Shown here: positions 20,904-28,870 of the stretch, piece after piece
Position numbering within the stretch: position 1 is the stretch's first letter
How the letters are laid out: every line of letters begins with the position of its first letter
Translations under genes and position numbers: made by a program
NCBI GenBank assembly: GCA_030838785.1
Contig: JAUZEY010000291.1
Span: 1-33,294, forward strand
Reading direction: 5' to 3'
DNA length: 33,294 nucleotides
Source of the DNA: Actinomycetota bacterium
GTDB taxonomy: Bacteria > Actinomycetota > Acidimicrobiia > IMCC26256 > BP-133
The notes under the pieces: model-generated
Seen by the model: the letters and a program-made list of their open reading frames with translations, nothing else
Databases searched by the model: none
Told to the model about the DNA's origin: nothing

Positions 20904-21485
20904 ATGTCCGGCTACCGCCTCGTCGATTCCACCGAGATCGCCCGGGGCGGGTTCCTGACCTTCTGCGAGGAGACGTTCGAGTCGCCGACCGGCGAGCGGT
21001 TCGTCCGCTGGATGGTCGAGCATCCGGGGGCGGTGGCCGCCGTCCCGGTGGAGGACGGCCCCGACGGCCCCCAGGTCGTGCTCGTCCGGCAGTGGCGCCC
21101 GGCGCTACGCGACCTGCTCCTCGAAATCCCGGCCGGGAAGCTCGACGTGCCCGGGGAGCCGCCCGACGACGCCATGGCCCGGGAGCTGGCCGAGGAGATC
21201 CAGCAGCGACCCGGCCGACTGGTCAAGCTGAGCACCTTCTGGAACTCACCCGGGTTCTCCACCGAGCTCACCCACGTCTACATCGCCCTCGACCTCTCCC
21301 CCTGCGACCGCCCCGAGGCCGCCAAAGAAGAGGAGCAGGACATGACGATCGAGCGCCACCCGCTGGCCGGCACCGGCCGGCTCATCGCCGCCGGCGAGAT
21401 CACCGACGCCAAGACGATCATCGGCCTGGCCCTGGCCGAGCGCTACCTGGCCGGGGAGCAGCCGCCGGCGGAGGCCACGGCGTGA
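20904..21485 (+). CDS. NUDIX hydrolase (ADP-ribose pyrophosphatase-like)
   Basis: EIPAGKLDVPGEPPDDAMARELAEE Nudix box; position after pyrG matches the actinobacterial neighbourhood. Confidence 0.9.
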   Translation: MSGYRLVDSTEIARGGFLTFCEETFESPTGERFVRWMVEHPGAVAAVPVEDGPDGPQVVLVRQWRPALRDLLLEIPAGKLDVPGEPPDDAMARELAEEIQQRPGRLVKLSTFWNSPGFSTELTHVYIALDLSPCDRPEAAKEEEQDMTIERHPLAGTGRLIAAGEITDAKTIIGLALAERYLAGEQPPAEATA

Positions 21486-22654
21486 GTGCCGAGGCGGCCC
21501 ACCTCCGGGTCGTTCCGGAGCCGATCACCCGACCCTTGGTCGTCGGCGTCCCCAAGGAGACCAAGGTCAACGAGTACCGGGTCTCGGTCACGCCCGACGG
21601 CGTGTCGGAGCTCGTCCACCGCGGCTCGACGGTGGTGGTCGAGACGGGCGCCGGGGTCGGGGCGGCCATCACCGACGAGGAGTACCGCCGGGCCGGCGCC
21701 GAGATCGCCGGGAGCGCCGCCGAGGTCTGGGAGCGGGGCGAGGTCGTCTGCAAGGTGAAGGAGCCCCAGGCGGGCGAGTTCGCCCTGATGCGGGAAGGGC
21801 AGGTGCTGTTCACCTACCTCCACCTGGCCGCCTACCCCGCGGTGGGGCAGGCCCTCCTCGACCGCCGGGTGACCGGCATCGCCTACGAGACGGTCCAGCT
21901 GCAGTCGGGGGCGTTGCCGCTGTTGGCCCCGATGAGCGAGGTGGCGGGCCGGATGGCCCCCCAGATCGGCGCCCACTTCCTCGAGCGGCACAACGGTGGA
22001 CGGGGCGTGCTCCTCGGCGGGGCGCCCGGCGTCCGGCCGGCCCGGGTCGTGGTCCTCGGCGCCGGCAACGTCGGCTGGAACGCGGCCTGGATCGCGGCCG
22101 GCATGGAGGCCGAGGTGGCGATCCTCGACCGAAACCTCGACCGGCTCCGGTGGGTCGACCAGATCCACCGCGGCCGCATCCTCACGCTGGCCTCCAACCG
22201 GGGAGCCGTGGAGCGGTCGGTGGCCGAGGCCGACATGGTCGTCGGCGCCGTCCTCGTCCCCGGCGGACGGGCGCCGATGCTGGTCACGGAGGACATGGTG
22301 GCGGCCATGAAGCCGGGCGCCCTCATCGTCGACGTCGCCATCGACCAGGGCGGCTGCATCGAGACGTCGCACGAGACGACCCACGCCGACCCCGTCTACG
22401 AGGTGCACGGCGTCCTCCACTACTGCGTGGGCAATGTCCCCGGCGCCGTCCCCCACACGTCGACCTACGCCCTGGCCAACGCCACCCTGCCCTACCTGGT
22501 GGAGATCGCCACCCAGGGCCCGGAACGGGCCGTCACCGCCGACCGGGCGCTGGCCGGCGGGCTCAACACCCTGTCCGGTCACGTGGTCAACCCGGCCGTG
22601 GCCGAGGCGCTCCACCTCCCCGCCACCCCCTTCGCCGAGCTCTGGGGTGGGTGA
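21482..22654 (+). CDS. ald: Alanine dehydrogenase
   Basis: VGVPKETKVNEYRVSVTPDGVSELVHRG, HLAAYPAVGQALLDRRVTGIAYETVQ, VVLGAGNVGWNAAWIAAGMEAEVAILDRNLDRLR. Confidence 0.93.
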   Translation: MSAEAAHLRVVPEPITRPLVVGVPKETKVNEYRVSVTPDGVSELVHRGSTVVVETGAGVGAAITDEEYRRAGAEIAGSAAEVWERGEVVCKVKEPQAGEFALMREGQVLFTYLHLAAYPAVGQALLDRRVTGIAYETVQLQSGALPLLAPMSEVAGRMAPQIGAHFLERHNGGRGVLLGGAPGVRPARVVVLGAGNVGWNAAWIAAGMEAEVAILDRNLDRLRWVDQIHRGRILTLASNRGAVERSVAEADMVVGAVLVPGGRAPMLVTEDMVAAMKPGALIVDVAIDQGGCIETSHETTHADPVYEVHGVLHYCVGNVPGAVPHTSTYALANATLPYLVEIATQGPERAVTADRALAGGLNTLSGHVVNPAVAEALHLPATPFAELWGG

Positions 22655-23639
22655 CACGGCAGCACCCGATCTCGACCGGCTGCTGGCCGAGCACAGCACC
22701 TGGCTGGCAATCGAACGGGGGGTGGCCGTCAACACGCTGGCGGCCTACCAACGTGACCTGGCCGCCTATGCCGCCTTTCTCCGGGGCCGGGGCGTCGACG
22801 TGGCCCGGCTCACGGAGGGCGACGTCGACGCCTACGTCGAGCACCTGAAGTCGGCCCGGGACGAGGACGGGAAGCAGCGCTGGTCGGCCGCCTCCGTGGC
22901 CCGGGCGGTGGTGGCCGTCCGCTCCTTCCACCGCTTCTGCCTCACGGAGGGCCACCTCGACCTCGACCCCAGCGAGGACGTCACCGCCCCCAGGGTCCCC
23001 CAGGGCATCCCCAAGGCCCTGACCGAGCCCGAGGTCGAGGCCCTCCTCGGGGCGGTCACGGGCGACGATGCGGCCGCCCGCCGGGACCGGGCCATCCTCG
23101 AGACCCTCTACGCCACCGGGCTGCGGATCTCAGAGCTGGTCGGCCTCGACCTCGGCGCCATCGACCTCGAGGAGGGCTTTCTCCGGGCGTTCGGCAAGGG
23201 GGCCAGGGAGCGGATCGTGCCGGTCGGCCACACCGCCTCGGCGGCCATCGAGGCCTGGCTCCCGGCCCGGGCGTCCGTTCTGGCCCGGGCCCGGCGGGAC
23301 CGGTCCGACCCCGACGCCCTGTTCGTCAATCCCCGGGGCGGGCGCCTGACCCGCCAGGGCTGCTGGAAGATCGTGTCGGCCTACGGGCTGCGGGCGGGCC
23401 TCGGTGGACGCCTCTCACCCCACGTCCTGCGCCACTCCTGCGCCACCCACATGGTCGACCGCGGCGCCGACCTCCGGGTCGTCCAGGAGCTGCTCGGCCA
23501 CGCCAGCGTCTCGACGACGCAGATCTACACCAAGGTCACGCAGTCCCGGCTGCGGGCGGTGTACGAGGCGGCGCACCCCCGGGCGAAGCTGCGGATTTCG
23601 CCGGAGCTGGCCGTCCCCTCCGGGGGGCGGCAGGCCTAG
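22647..23639 (+). CDS. xerD: Tyrosine recombinase XerD
   Basis: N-terminal SAM-like phage-integrase domain; TGLRISELVGLDL, LSPHVLRHSCATHMVDRGADLRVVQELLGHASVSTTQIYTKV catalytic R/H/R/H/Y. Confidence 0.93.
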   Translation: MGDTAAPDLDRLLAEHSTWLAIERGVAVNTLAAYQRDLAAYAAFLRGRGVDVARLTEGDVDAYVEHLKSARDEDGKQRWSAASVARAVVAVRSFHRFCLTEGHLDLDPSEDVTAPRVPQGIPKALTEPEVEALLGAVTGDDAAARRDRAILETLYATGLRISELVGLDLGAIDLEEGFLRAFGKGARERIVPVGHTASAAIEAWLPARASVLARARRDRSDPDALFVNPRGGRLTRQGCWKIVSAYGLRAGLGGRLSPHVLRHSCATHMVDRGADLRVVQELLGHASVSTTQIYTKVTQSRLRAVYEAAHPRAKLRISPELAVPSGGRQA

Positions 23640-23650
23640 ACTCGCTCGCT

Positions 23651-23986
23651 ATGGCCGATGTGACCAACCCGACCCAACGCGCCCACCTGGAAGAGGAACG
23701 CGCCCGGATCCAGGGACAGCTCGAGCAGATGGGTCACTTCGGCACCAGCATGTCCTTCGACGAGGGGTTCGCCGACTCCGGTCAGGTCACGGCCGAGCGC
23801 GGCGAGGTCGAGGCCCTGGCCAACAGCCTGGTGGAGACCCTCACCGAGGTCGAGCACGCGTTGGAGAAGTTCGACGCCGGTACCTACGGCGTCTGCGAGC
23901 AGTGCGGGGCTCCCATCCCCGAAGCCCGCCTGGAGGCCAAGCCGGCCGCCCGGCTGTGCATCAACTGCGCATCAGCGCGGCGGTGA
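23651..23986 (+). CDS. TraR/DksA family zinc-finger protein
   Basis: YGVCEQCGAPIPEARLEAKPAARLCINCA zinc finger. Confidence 0.9.
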   Translation: MADVTNPTQRAHLEEERARIQGQLEQMGHFGTSMSFDEGFADSGQVTAERGEVEALANSLVETLTEVEHALEKFDAGTYGVCEQCGAPIPEARLEAKPAARLCINCASARR

Positions 23987-24017
23987 TGCAGTCCGGGGCG
24001 CCAGGTAAAGCTGCCAA

Positions 24018-24668
24018 GTGACCAAGCAGCACCTGATCTTCTACGGCTGCCTTGTCGTGGCCGTCATCCTCCACGAGATCAGCCACGGCTTGGTGGCCTA
24101 CGCCTACGGCGACGACACCGCCAAGCGGGCCGGGCGCCTCACGCTGAACCCCATCCCCCACATCGACCCGCTGGGCTCGATCATCCTGCCCGCCATGGCG
24201 GTGCTGGCCAACCTGCCGGTGCTCGGGTGGGCGAAGCCCGTCCCCGTCAATCCGGCCCGGCTACGGAATCCCCGGCGACAGATGCTGTGGGTCGGGCTGG
24301 CCGGGCCGCTGACCAACTTCACCCTGATGCTGGCGGCGGCCATCCCGGCCAAGATCGTGCTGGCCGGCACCTACCCCGGCGCCTGCACCGGCACCCTGAT
24401 CGACCCCCGGGTCAGCCTGACGGGCGACATCCTGGCCAGCTTCGCCGTCGTCAACCTGCTGCTGGGGCTGTTCAACCTGCTCCCGATCCCGCCTCTCGAC
24501 GGCGCCTCGCTCATCGAGCGGGTGCTGCCCGGCCGGTACCTCCAGACCTACTGGAAGTTCCGGCCCTACGGGTTCCTGGTGCTGTTCCTCGGCCTCTTCT
24601 ACTTCAACTTCTTCGGCCGGATCCTGAGCCCGTTCCTCGGCGATCTGTGCCGGTACCTGGTGCGGTAG
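24018..24668 (+). CDS. Site-2 protease family (M50) membrane metalloprotease
   Basis: HEISH (HExxH), NPIPHIDPLGSIILP, NLLPIPPLDGASLI. Confidence 0.9.
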   Translation: MTKQHLIFYGCLVVAVILHEISHGLVAYAYGDDTAKRAGRLTLNPIPHIDPLGSIILPAMAVLANLPVLGWAKPVPVNPARLRNPRRQMLWVGLAGPLTNFTLMLAAAIPAKIVLAGTYPGACTGTLIDPRVSLTGDILASFAVVNLLLGLFNLLPIPPLDGASLIERVLPGRYLQTYWKFRPYGFLVLFLGLFYFNFFGRILSPFLGDLCRYLVR

Positions 24669-24674
24669 GGGTTC

Positions 24675-25211
24675 ATGGCCGGGGAGCCGTGGGGACACCT
24701 GGCCGGGCGGTTCTTCGGGGCGCTGCGGCCGGGCGGCCCGTCCCCTGAGGACCGGGCCTGGGTCGAGACCGTGCTGGAGCCCGGCGAGTACGCCCTGTGG
24801 GCCCGCCAACCGGGCCACGACCGGCGCCACACGGCCCAGGTCGCCCGCCACGTCGAGGCCGCCCTGGCCGGCGGACCCCACGCCGGCGATTCGCGGTGGC
24901 CCGCCTGCGCCCTCCTCCACGACATCGGCAAGCTCGCCTCCGGCCTGTCGATCCCGCACCGGGTGCTGGCCACCCTGGCCGGCCGGGTGACCGGCGGGGC
25001 GCCGAGCGACCCGGGGGAACACCGGGGGCTGCGGCGCCGGATCGCCCTCTACCTCCGCCACGCCGAGCTCGGCGCCGACATGATCCGGATGGCCGGAGGG
25101 CGCGACGAGGTCGCCCACTGGGCCGGCGCCCACCACGACCGGGCCCGGCTCGACCCCACCCTGGTGCCGGCCCCGGTGGTGGCGGCGCTGGTGGCGGCGG
25201 ACAACGACTGA
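24675..25211 (+). CDS. HD domain-containing protein
   Basis: RRHTAQVARHVEA...CALLHDIGKLASGLSIPHRVLATLAG; HD motif. Confidence 0.82.
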   Translation: MAGEPWGHLAGRFFGALRPGGPSPEDRAWVETVLEPGEYALWARQPGHDRRHTAQVARHVEAALAGGPHAGDSRWPACALLHDIGKLASGLSIPHRVLATLAGRVTGGAPSDPGEHRGLRRRIALYLRHAELGADMIRMAGGRDEVAHWAGAHHDRARLDPTLVPAPVVAALVAADND

Positions 25212-25565
25212 GGTTTGTCACGGCGTGTTTGTCATTGGGCGGCCGCAATCGTCATGGATCCGCAACCTGTTCGCCGCGGCGTTGTCAGGTGCCCATGTCA
25301 CTATGAAGCTCGTGAACAGGACATGGTCAGCCAGCTGGGGGACCACAGCCCGTTCCGCATCCGAATCCTTTCTTCTCCACTGGTCCTGCGTCGAGCGACG
25401 GCGCCACTGCCGCCTGATGAACCACCCGGTTCCGCTGCCGGGTCGGGGAACACGGGCAGCGTCGTTCGGCGCAAGCTGCACAACCCACGCCTCCGTGGCC
25501 GGTTTCAACGCCGAGACCGGCCTCCGCCACCGGAGGTAACCAGGCCCCTGCTGCAGCCGCTGCGG

Positions 25566-25612
25566 CGATCGGGCGGGAAAGGCTGACCGCGAGCAGCCGT
25601 CCCGCCCGATCG
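25566..25612. other. Perfect 13-bp inverted repeat with nested 5-bp stem (hairpin)
   Basis: CGATCGGGCGGGA aa GGCTG accgcgag CAGCC g TCCCGCCCGATCG. Confidence 0.92.
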
Positions 25613-25628
25613 TCGCGTTTGGCTGTGC

Positions 25629-25672
25629 AACGCCCGAGGCCCGCCGATTCCGATCGGTGGGCCTTCGGCGTT
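25629..25672 (+). terminator. 20-bp imperfect hairpin with TCCG loop, terminator-like (no long T tract)
   Basis: AACGCCCGAGGCCCGCCGAT tccg ATCGGTGGGCCTTCGGCGTT; one mismatch and two G-T wobbles. Confidence 0.55.
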
Positions 25673-25730
25673 TCCGGGCCCGGGCACTGATCGCCGGCCA
25701 CCGCCCGCCCAGGCAGTAGCCTCGGACCCC

Positions 25731-26525
25731 GTGCCGTACGAGGTCCACACGCCCGTTTTCGAGGGCGACCTCGAGCTGCTCACCCAGCTCGTCTCCCGCC
25801 AGGAGCTCGACGTGTTCGGGCTGTGCCTGGCGTCGCTCGTCGAGGCCTTCCTGGCCGAGGCCAAGGCGGCGGTGGCCTCCGGGGTCGAGGAGCCCTATGA
25901 CCTCGACACCTCCACCGAGTTCCTGCTCCTGGCGGCCACGCTGGTCGAGCTCAAGACCCGCTACCTGCTGATCGAGGACGACGACGAGGTCCCCGACGAG
26001 CTGCCCACCCCGGAGGACCGGGACCTTCTCCTGGCCCGCCTGCTCCAGGGCCGGACCTTCAAGGAGGCGGCCCGCGTGCTGGCCGCCCTCATCCGGGCCG
26101 CCGACCGCTGCGCCCCCCGCCGAATGGGGCCCGAGGAGCCACTGGCGTCGGTCGAGATCGACCCGCTGGAGTCGGTCACCGCCGACGAGCTCCGGTCCGC
26201 CCTCCTCCGGGCGCTGGCCCCCCGGCCGGTGGTCGACCTCTACCACGTCACCCCCATCCGGGCCAGCGTCAGCGACGCCATCGACCGGGTGCTCGGCGCC
26301 CTCACCCGCTGCGAGCAGCTCTCCCTCTTCGACCTGAACACCGAGGAGCCGGCCGACCGGCTGGAGTACATCGTCCGCTTCCTGGCCGTCCTGGAACTGT
26401 TCAAGCAGGGGCTGGTGGAGATCGAGCAGCTCGACGCCTTCGGGGACCTCCTGGTCCGGGCCGCGCCACCCGAGGAGCCGGCGAGCGACGACGCCCCGGC
26501 CTGGGAGGAGCCGGCGTTCTCATGA
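25731..26525 (+). CDS. scpA: Segregation and condensation protein A
   Basis: YEVHTPVFEGDLELLTQLVSRQELDVFGLCLASLVEAFL; followed by scpB. Confidence 0.92.
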   Translation: MPYEVHTPVFEGDLELLTQLVSRQELDVFGLCLASLVEAFLAEAKAAVASGVEEPYDLDTSTEFLLLAATLVELKTRYLLIEDDDEVPDELPTPEDRDLLLARLLQGRTFKEAARVLAALIRAADRCAPRRMGPEEPLASVEIDPLESVTADELRSALLRALAPRPVVDLYHVTPIRASVSDAIDRVLGALTRCEQLSLFDLNTEEPADRLEYIVRFLAVLELFKQGLVEIEQLDAFGDLLVRAAPPEEPASDDAPAWEEPAFS

Positions 26526-27436
26526 CGACCGAGACGCCCATGGATGCCGAAGCCGGCGAGGACTGGGAGTACCCGGCGCCCGAAGGCGCGATCGAGGCGG
26601 AGCCGGAGGCTGCGCCTGATGCCGGGTCGCCCGACCCGCCGGAGGGCTCCATCGCGGCCGAGGCGTCCGAAGGGGTGGAGCCGGCCGTGGAGGCGGAGGC
26701 ACCGGAAGGGTCCGGGGCTCCGGCCAAGCCCCGGCGGGCGGCGCCCGAGCCGGAGGTGCCGCGCCAGCCCGACGAGTGGCGGCGGGCCATCGAGGCGGTG
26801 CTCATGGCCGCCACCGAGCCGGTCGAGCCCCAGGTGCTGGCCCAGCTCATCGAGCGTCCGGTGGCCGAGGTCGAAGGGCTCTGCGCCCTCCTGGCCGCCG
26901 AGTGCACCGGCCGGGGATTCGTGCTGGCCAAGGTGGCCGGGGGGTACCGCTTCCAGACCCACCCCGACTGCGCCCCCTACGTCGAGCGCTACATCCTGGA
27001 GGGCCGCCACGCCCGCCTGTCGGGGCCGGCGCTCGAGACGCTGGCGGTCATCGCCTACAAGCAGCCCGTGACCCGCTCCCAGCTCTCGGCGGTGCGGGGC
27101 GTGGACGTCGACGGCGTCGTCCGCAGCCTTCTCGACCGGGGTTACATCGAGGAGGTCGGCCGGACGGAGGGCGTCGGCCACCCCGTCCAGTACGGGACCA
27201 CCCGCCTGTTCCTCGAGCGCCTCGGGCTGGAGTCGCTGGAGAAGCTCCCCGCGCTCGCTGATCTCGTCCCCGGTCCAGGCGTGATGGAGGAGCTCGAGGC
27301 CCGGCTGGCCGAGGCCACCCGCTCCGGCGTCCGCTTCGATCCTGTCCGCCGGCGCCGTCCCGCGCCCGTCCGGCCCGGCGAGGGGCAGGCCACCCTCGGC
27401 GACATCGACCCCGCCTGGGACACCCCGGCGGGTTGA
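26522..27436 (+). CDS. scpB: Segregation and condensation protein B
   Basis: RRAIEAVLMAATEPVEPQVLAQLIERPVAEVEGLCALLA...LETLAVIAYKQPVTRSQLSAVRGVDVDGVVRSLLDRGYIEEVGR; acidic Ala/Glu/Pro-rich N-terminal extension. Confidence 0.93.
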   Translation: MTTETPMDAEAGEDWEYPAPEGAIEAEPEAAPDAGSPDPPEGSIAAEASEGVEPAVEAEAPEGSGAPAKPRRAAPEPEVPRQPDEWRRAIEAVLMAATEPVEPQVLAQLIERPVAEVEGLCALLAAECTGRGFVLAKVAGGYRFQTHPDCAPYVERYILEGRHARLSGPALETLAVIAYKQPVTRSQLSAVRGVDVDGVVRSLLDRGYIEEVGRTEGVGHPVQYGTTRLFLERLGLESLEKLPALADLVPGPGVMEELEARLAEATRSGVRFDPVRRRRPAPVRPGEGQATLGDIDPAWDTPAG

Positions 27437-28242
27437 CCGCACCGGCCGAGGAGGGTGGTCCCCCGGCCCGCTCCGGGGATGCCGCCCCGGACGGTGGCGA
27501 GCGGCTCCAGAAGGTCCTGGCCCGGGCCGGGCTCGGGTCCCGGCGGGCCTGCGAGGAGCTGATCGACGAAGGCCGGGTCGGGGTCAACGGCGAGGTCGCC
27601 ATCCTCGGCCGGCGGGTCGACCCCGAGCACGACCGCGTCACCGTTGACGGCGTCACCCTCCCCGTCCGCCCCGGCCTCGTCTACTACCTGCTCAACAAGC
27701 CGGCCAAGGTCGTCACCACCGCCCACGACCCGCAGGGCCGCCCGACGGTGATGGACCTCGTGCCCGACGAGCCCCGGGTCTTTCCCGTCGGCCGCCTCGA
27801 CTGGGACACCGAGGGGCTGCTGCTCCTCACCAACGACGGTGAGCTGGCCCACGGGCTCACCCACCCCAGCCGGGGCGTGCCGAAGACCTATCTGGCCGAG
27901 GTGGCCGGCGTCCCGGGGAAGGCCGCCCTCCGGCGCCTCCGGGACGGGGTCGATCTCGACGACGGCCGAACCGCTCCCGCCCGGGCCCGCCTCACCCAGA
28001 CGACGCCGACCGGGGCCGCCCTGGAGGTCGTGATCCACGAGGGCCGCAACCGCCAGGTCCGGCGGATGTGCGAGGCCGTCGGCCACCCCGTCCGGCGCCT
28101 CGTCCGGACGCGGTTCGGGCCGCTGCGCGATCACAGCCTCGCTCCGGGCGAATGGCGGTCGCTCAAGTCGGCGGAAATTCAGGCGCTGTACGCCGCCATC
28201 GGCGCCCAATCTGGCGATACCGAAGAGGAAAATGATGCCTGA
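27433..28242 (+). CDS. rluB: rRNA pseudouridine synthase (RsuA/RluB family)
   Basis: S4 domain (ERLQKVLARAGLGSRRACEELIDEGRVGVNG), VGRLDWDTEGLLLLTNDGELAHGLTHP, EGRNRQVRRMCEAVGHPVRRLVRTRFGP; TTG start. Confidence 0.93.
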   Translation: MTAPAEEGGPPARSGDAAPDGGERLQKVLARAGLGSRRACEELIDEGRVGVNGEVAILGRRVDPEHDRVTVDGVTLPVRPGLVYYLLNKPAKVVTTAHDPQGRPTVMDLVPDEPRVFPVGRLDWDTEGLLLLTNDGELAHGLTHPSRGVPKTYLAEVAGVPGKAALRRLRDGVDLDDGRTAPARARLTQTTPTGAALEVVIHEGRNRQVRRMCEAVGHPVRRLVRTRFGPLRDHSLAPGEWRSLKSAEIQALYAAIGAQSGDTEEENDA

Positions 28243-28343
28243 GAACTGCTTTGTACTGCAACGTGAGTCGCCATTGGGCAAGACTCCGCGATTTGTGGCT
28301 AGATAGTCCACTGCTCCTGACGTACTTGCTCGTTGTTCATGGG

Positions 28344-28357
28344 TTGACAGATATCTG
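28344..28357 (+). promoter_or_regulatory. Candidate -35 (TTGACA) overlapping a perfect 10-bp palindrome CAGATATCTG
   Basis: TTGACA 28344-28349; CAGATATCTG 28348-28357; upstream of the acidic coiled-coil ORF. The -10 position is weak. Confidence 0.35.
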
Positions 28358-28410
28358 GGTTGGAGAAAGAGTGTTCTGCGGGCACTGTTCGCCAGACGGA
28401 CAGGCGGGGA

Positions 28411-28803
28411 ATGGACGACTTGTACCAGCACGACAACGGACTCAGGGCGTTGGCCATGCGCGTCGCCGCGCTGGAAGACAACGTGGCGTTCCTCGAGGAG
28501 TGGTGCGAGGAGCAGCAGGACGTGCTCGACCGCACGGCGGGCCCCGTCGCCTACGACTACGAAATCGAGGCTGAGCCGGAGCCAGCGGCCCGCGCCGTCC
28601 TCCGGGTGGTGGACCTCCGGGACGAGGTGCTGGCCGCCCTCGAAGCCGCCACCGACGACGCCGAAGCCCTCGTCGATGAAGACGACGAACCCCTCGGTCC
28701 CGAGACCATCCTCGCCGTGGTCGAGACCGAGCACGAGCGCCGGGTGCGCCAGATCCGGGCCCGGCTCGAGCGGATCCGGGTGCGGCTGAGGGCCGAGCTC
28801 TAG
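28411..28803 (+). CDS. Acidic coiled-coil hypothetical protein
   Basis: MDDLYQHDNGLRALAMRVAALEDNVAFLEEWCEEQQDVLDR...; in-frame upstream TTG at 28360 also possible. Confidence 0.65.
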   Translation: MDDLYQHDNGLRALAMRVAALEDNVAFLEEWCEEQQDVLDRTAGPVAYDYEIEAEPEPAARAVLRVVDLRDEVLAALEAATDDAEALVDEDDEPLGPETILAVVETEHERRVRQIRARLERIRVRLRAEL

Positions 28804-28866
28804 CTGCCTTGGGGGAGGCTGGTGAAGCTCCCTAGCTGCCTCGGGGGGAGGCCAAGAAGCTCCCTG
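28803..28866. repeat. Two tandem 32-bp copies of the same hairpin repeat as at 9051-9112 (locus B)
   Basis: 28803 GCTGCCTTGGGGGAGGCTGGTGAAGCTCCCTA 28834 / 28835 GCTGCCTCGGGGGGAGGCCAAGAAGCTCCCTG 28866. Confidence 0.92.
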
Positions 28867-28870
28867 GCTC

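Larger units (their letters stand above)
25213..25730 (+). ncRNA. Candidate structured non-coding RNA or long leader upstream of scpA (unassigned family; strand assumed)
   Basis: No convincing protein; at least six successive inverted repeats, ending in two very strong hairpins (25566-25612, 25629-25672). Confidence 0.35.

Noticed and set aside
22647-23639. Tyrosine recombinase as part of a mobile element
   Set aside because: Sequence and neighbourhood (nudix-ald-xerD-scpAB) match chromosomal XerD; no attachment repeats or other mobile genes seen.
25225-25539. 104-aa plus-strand ORF in the non-coding interval
   Set aside because: Translation has no recognisable domain or normal composition, and the sequence is dominated by inverted repeats.
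25566-25620. T-box antiterminator (GACCGCGAGC...CCGTCCCG slightly resembles the GGNACCGCG...CGTCCC region)
   Set aside because: The invariant UGGN-ACC bulge sequence is absent, no stem I features recognised, and scpA is not an expected T-box target.
28251-28574. 107-aa ORF overlapping the start of the acidic coiled-coil gene
   Set aside because: Out of frame with the better-supported 28411..28803 CDS and compositionally unlike a protein in its second half.
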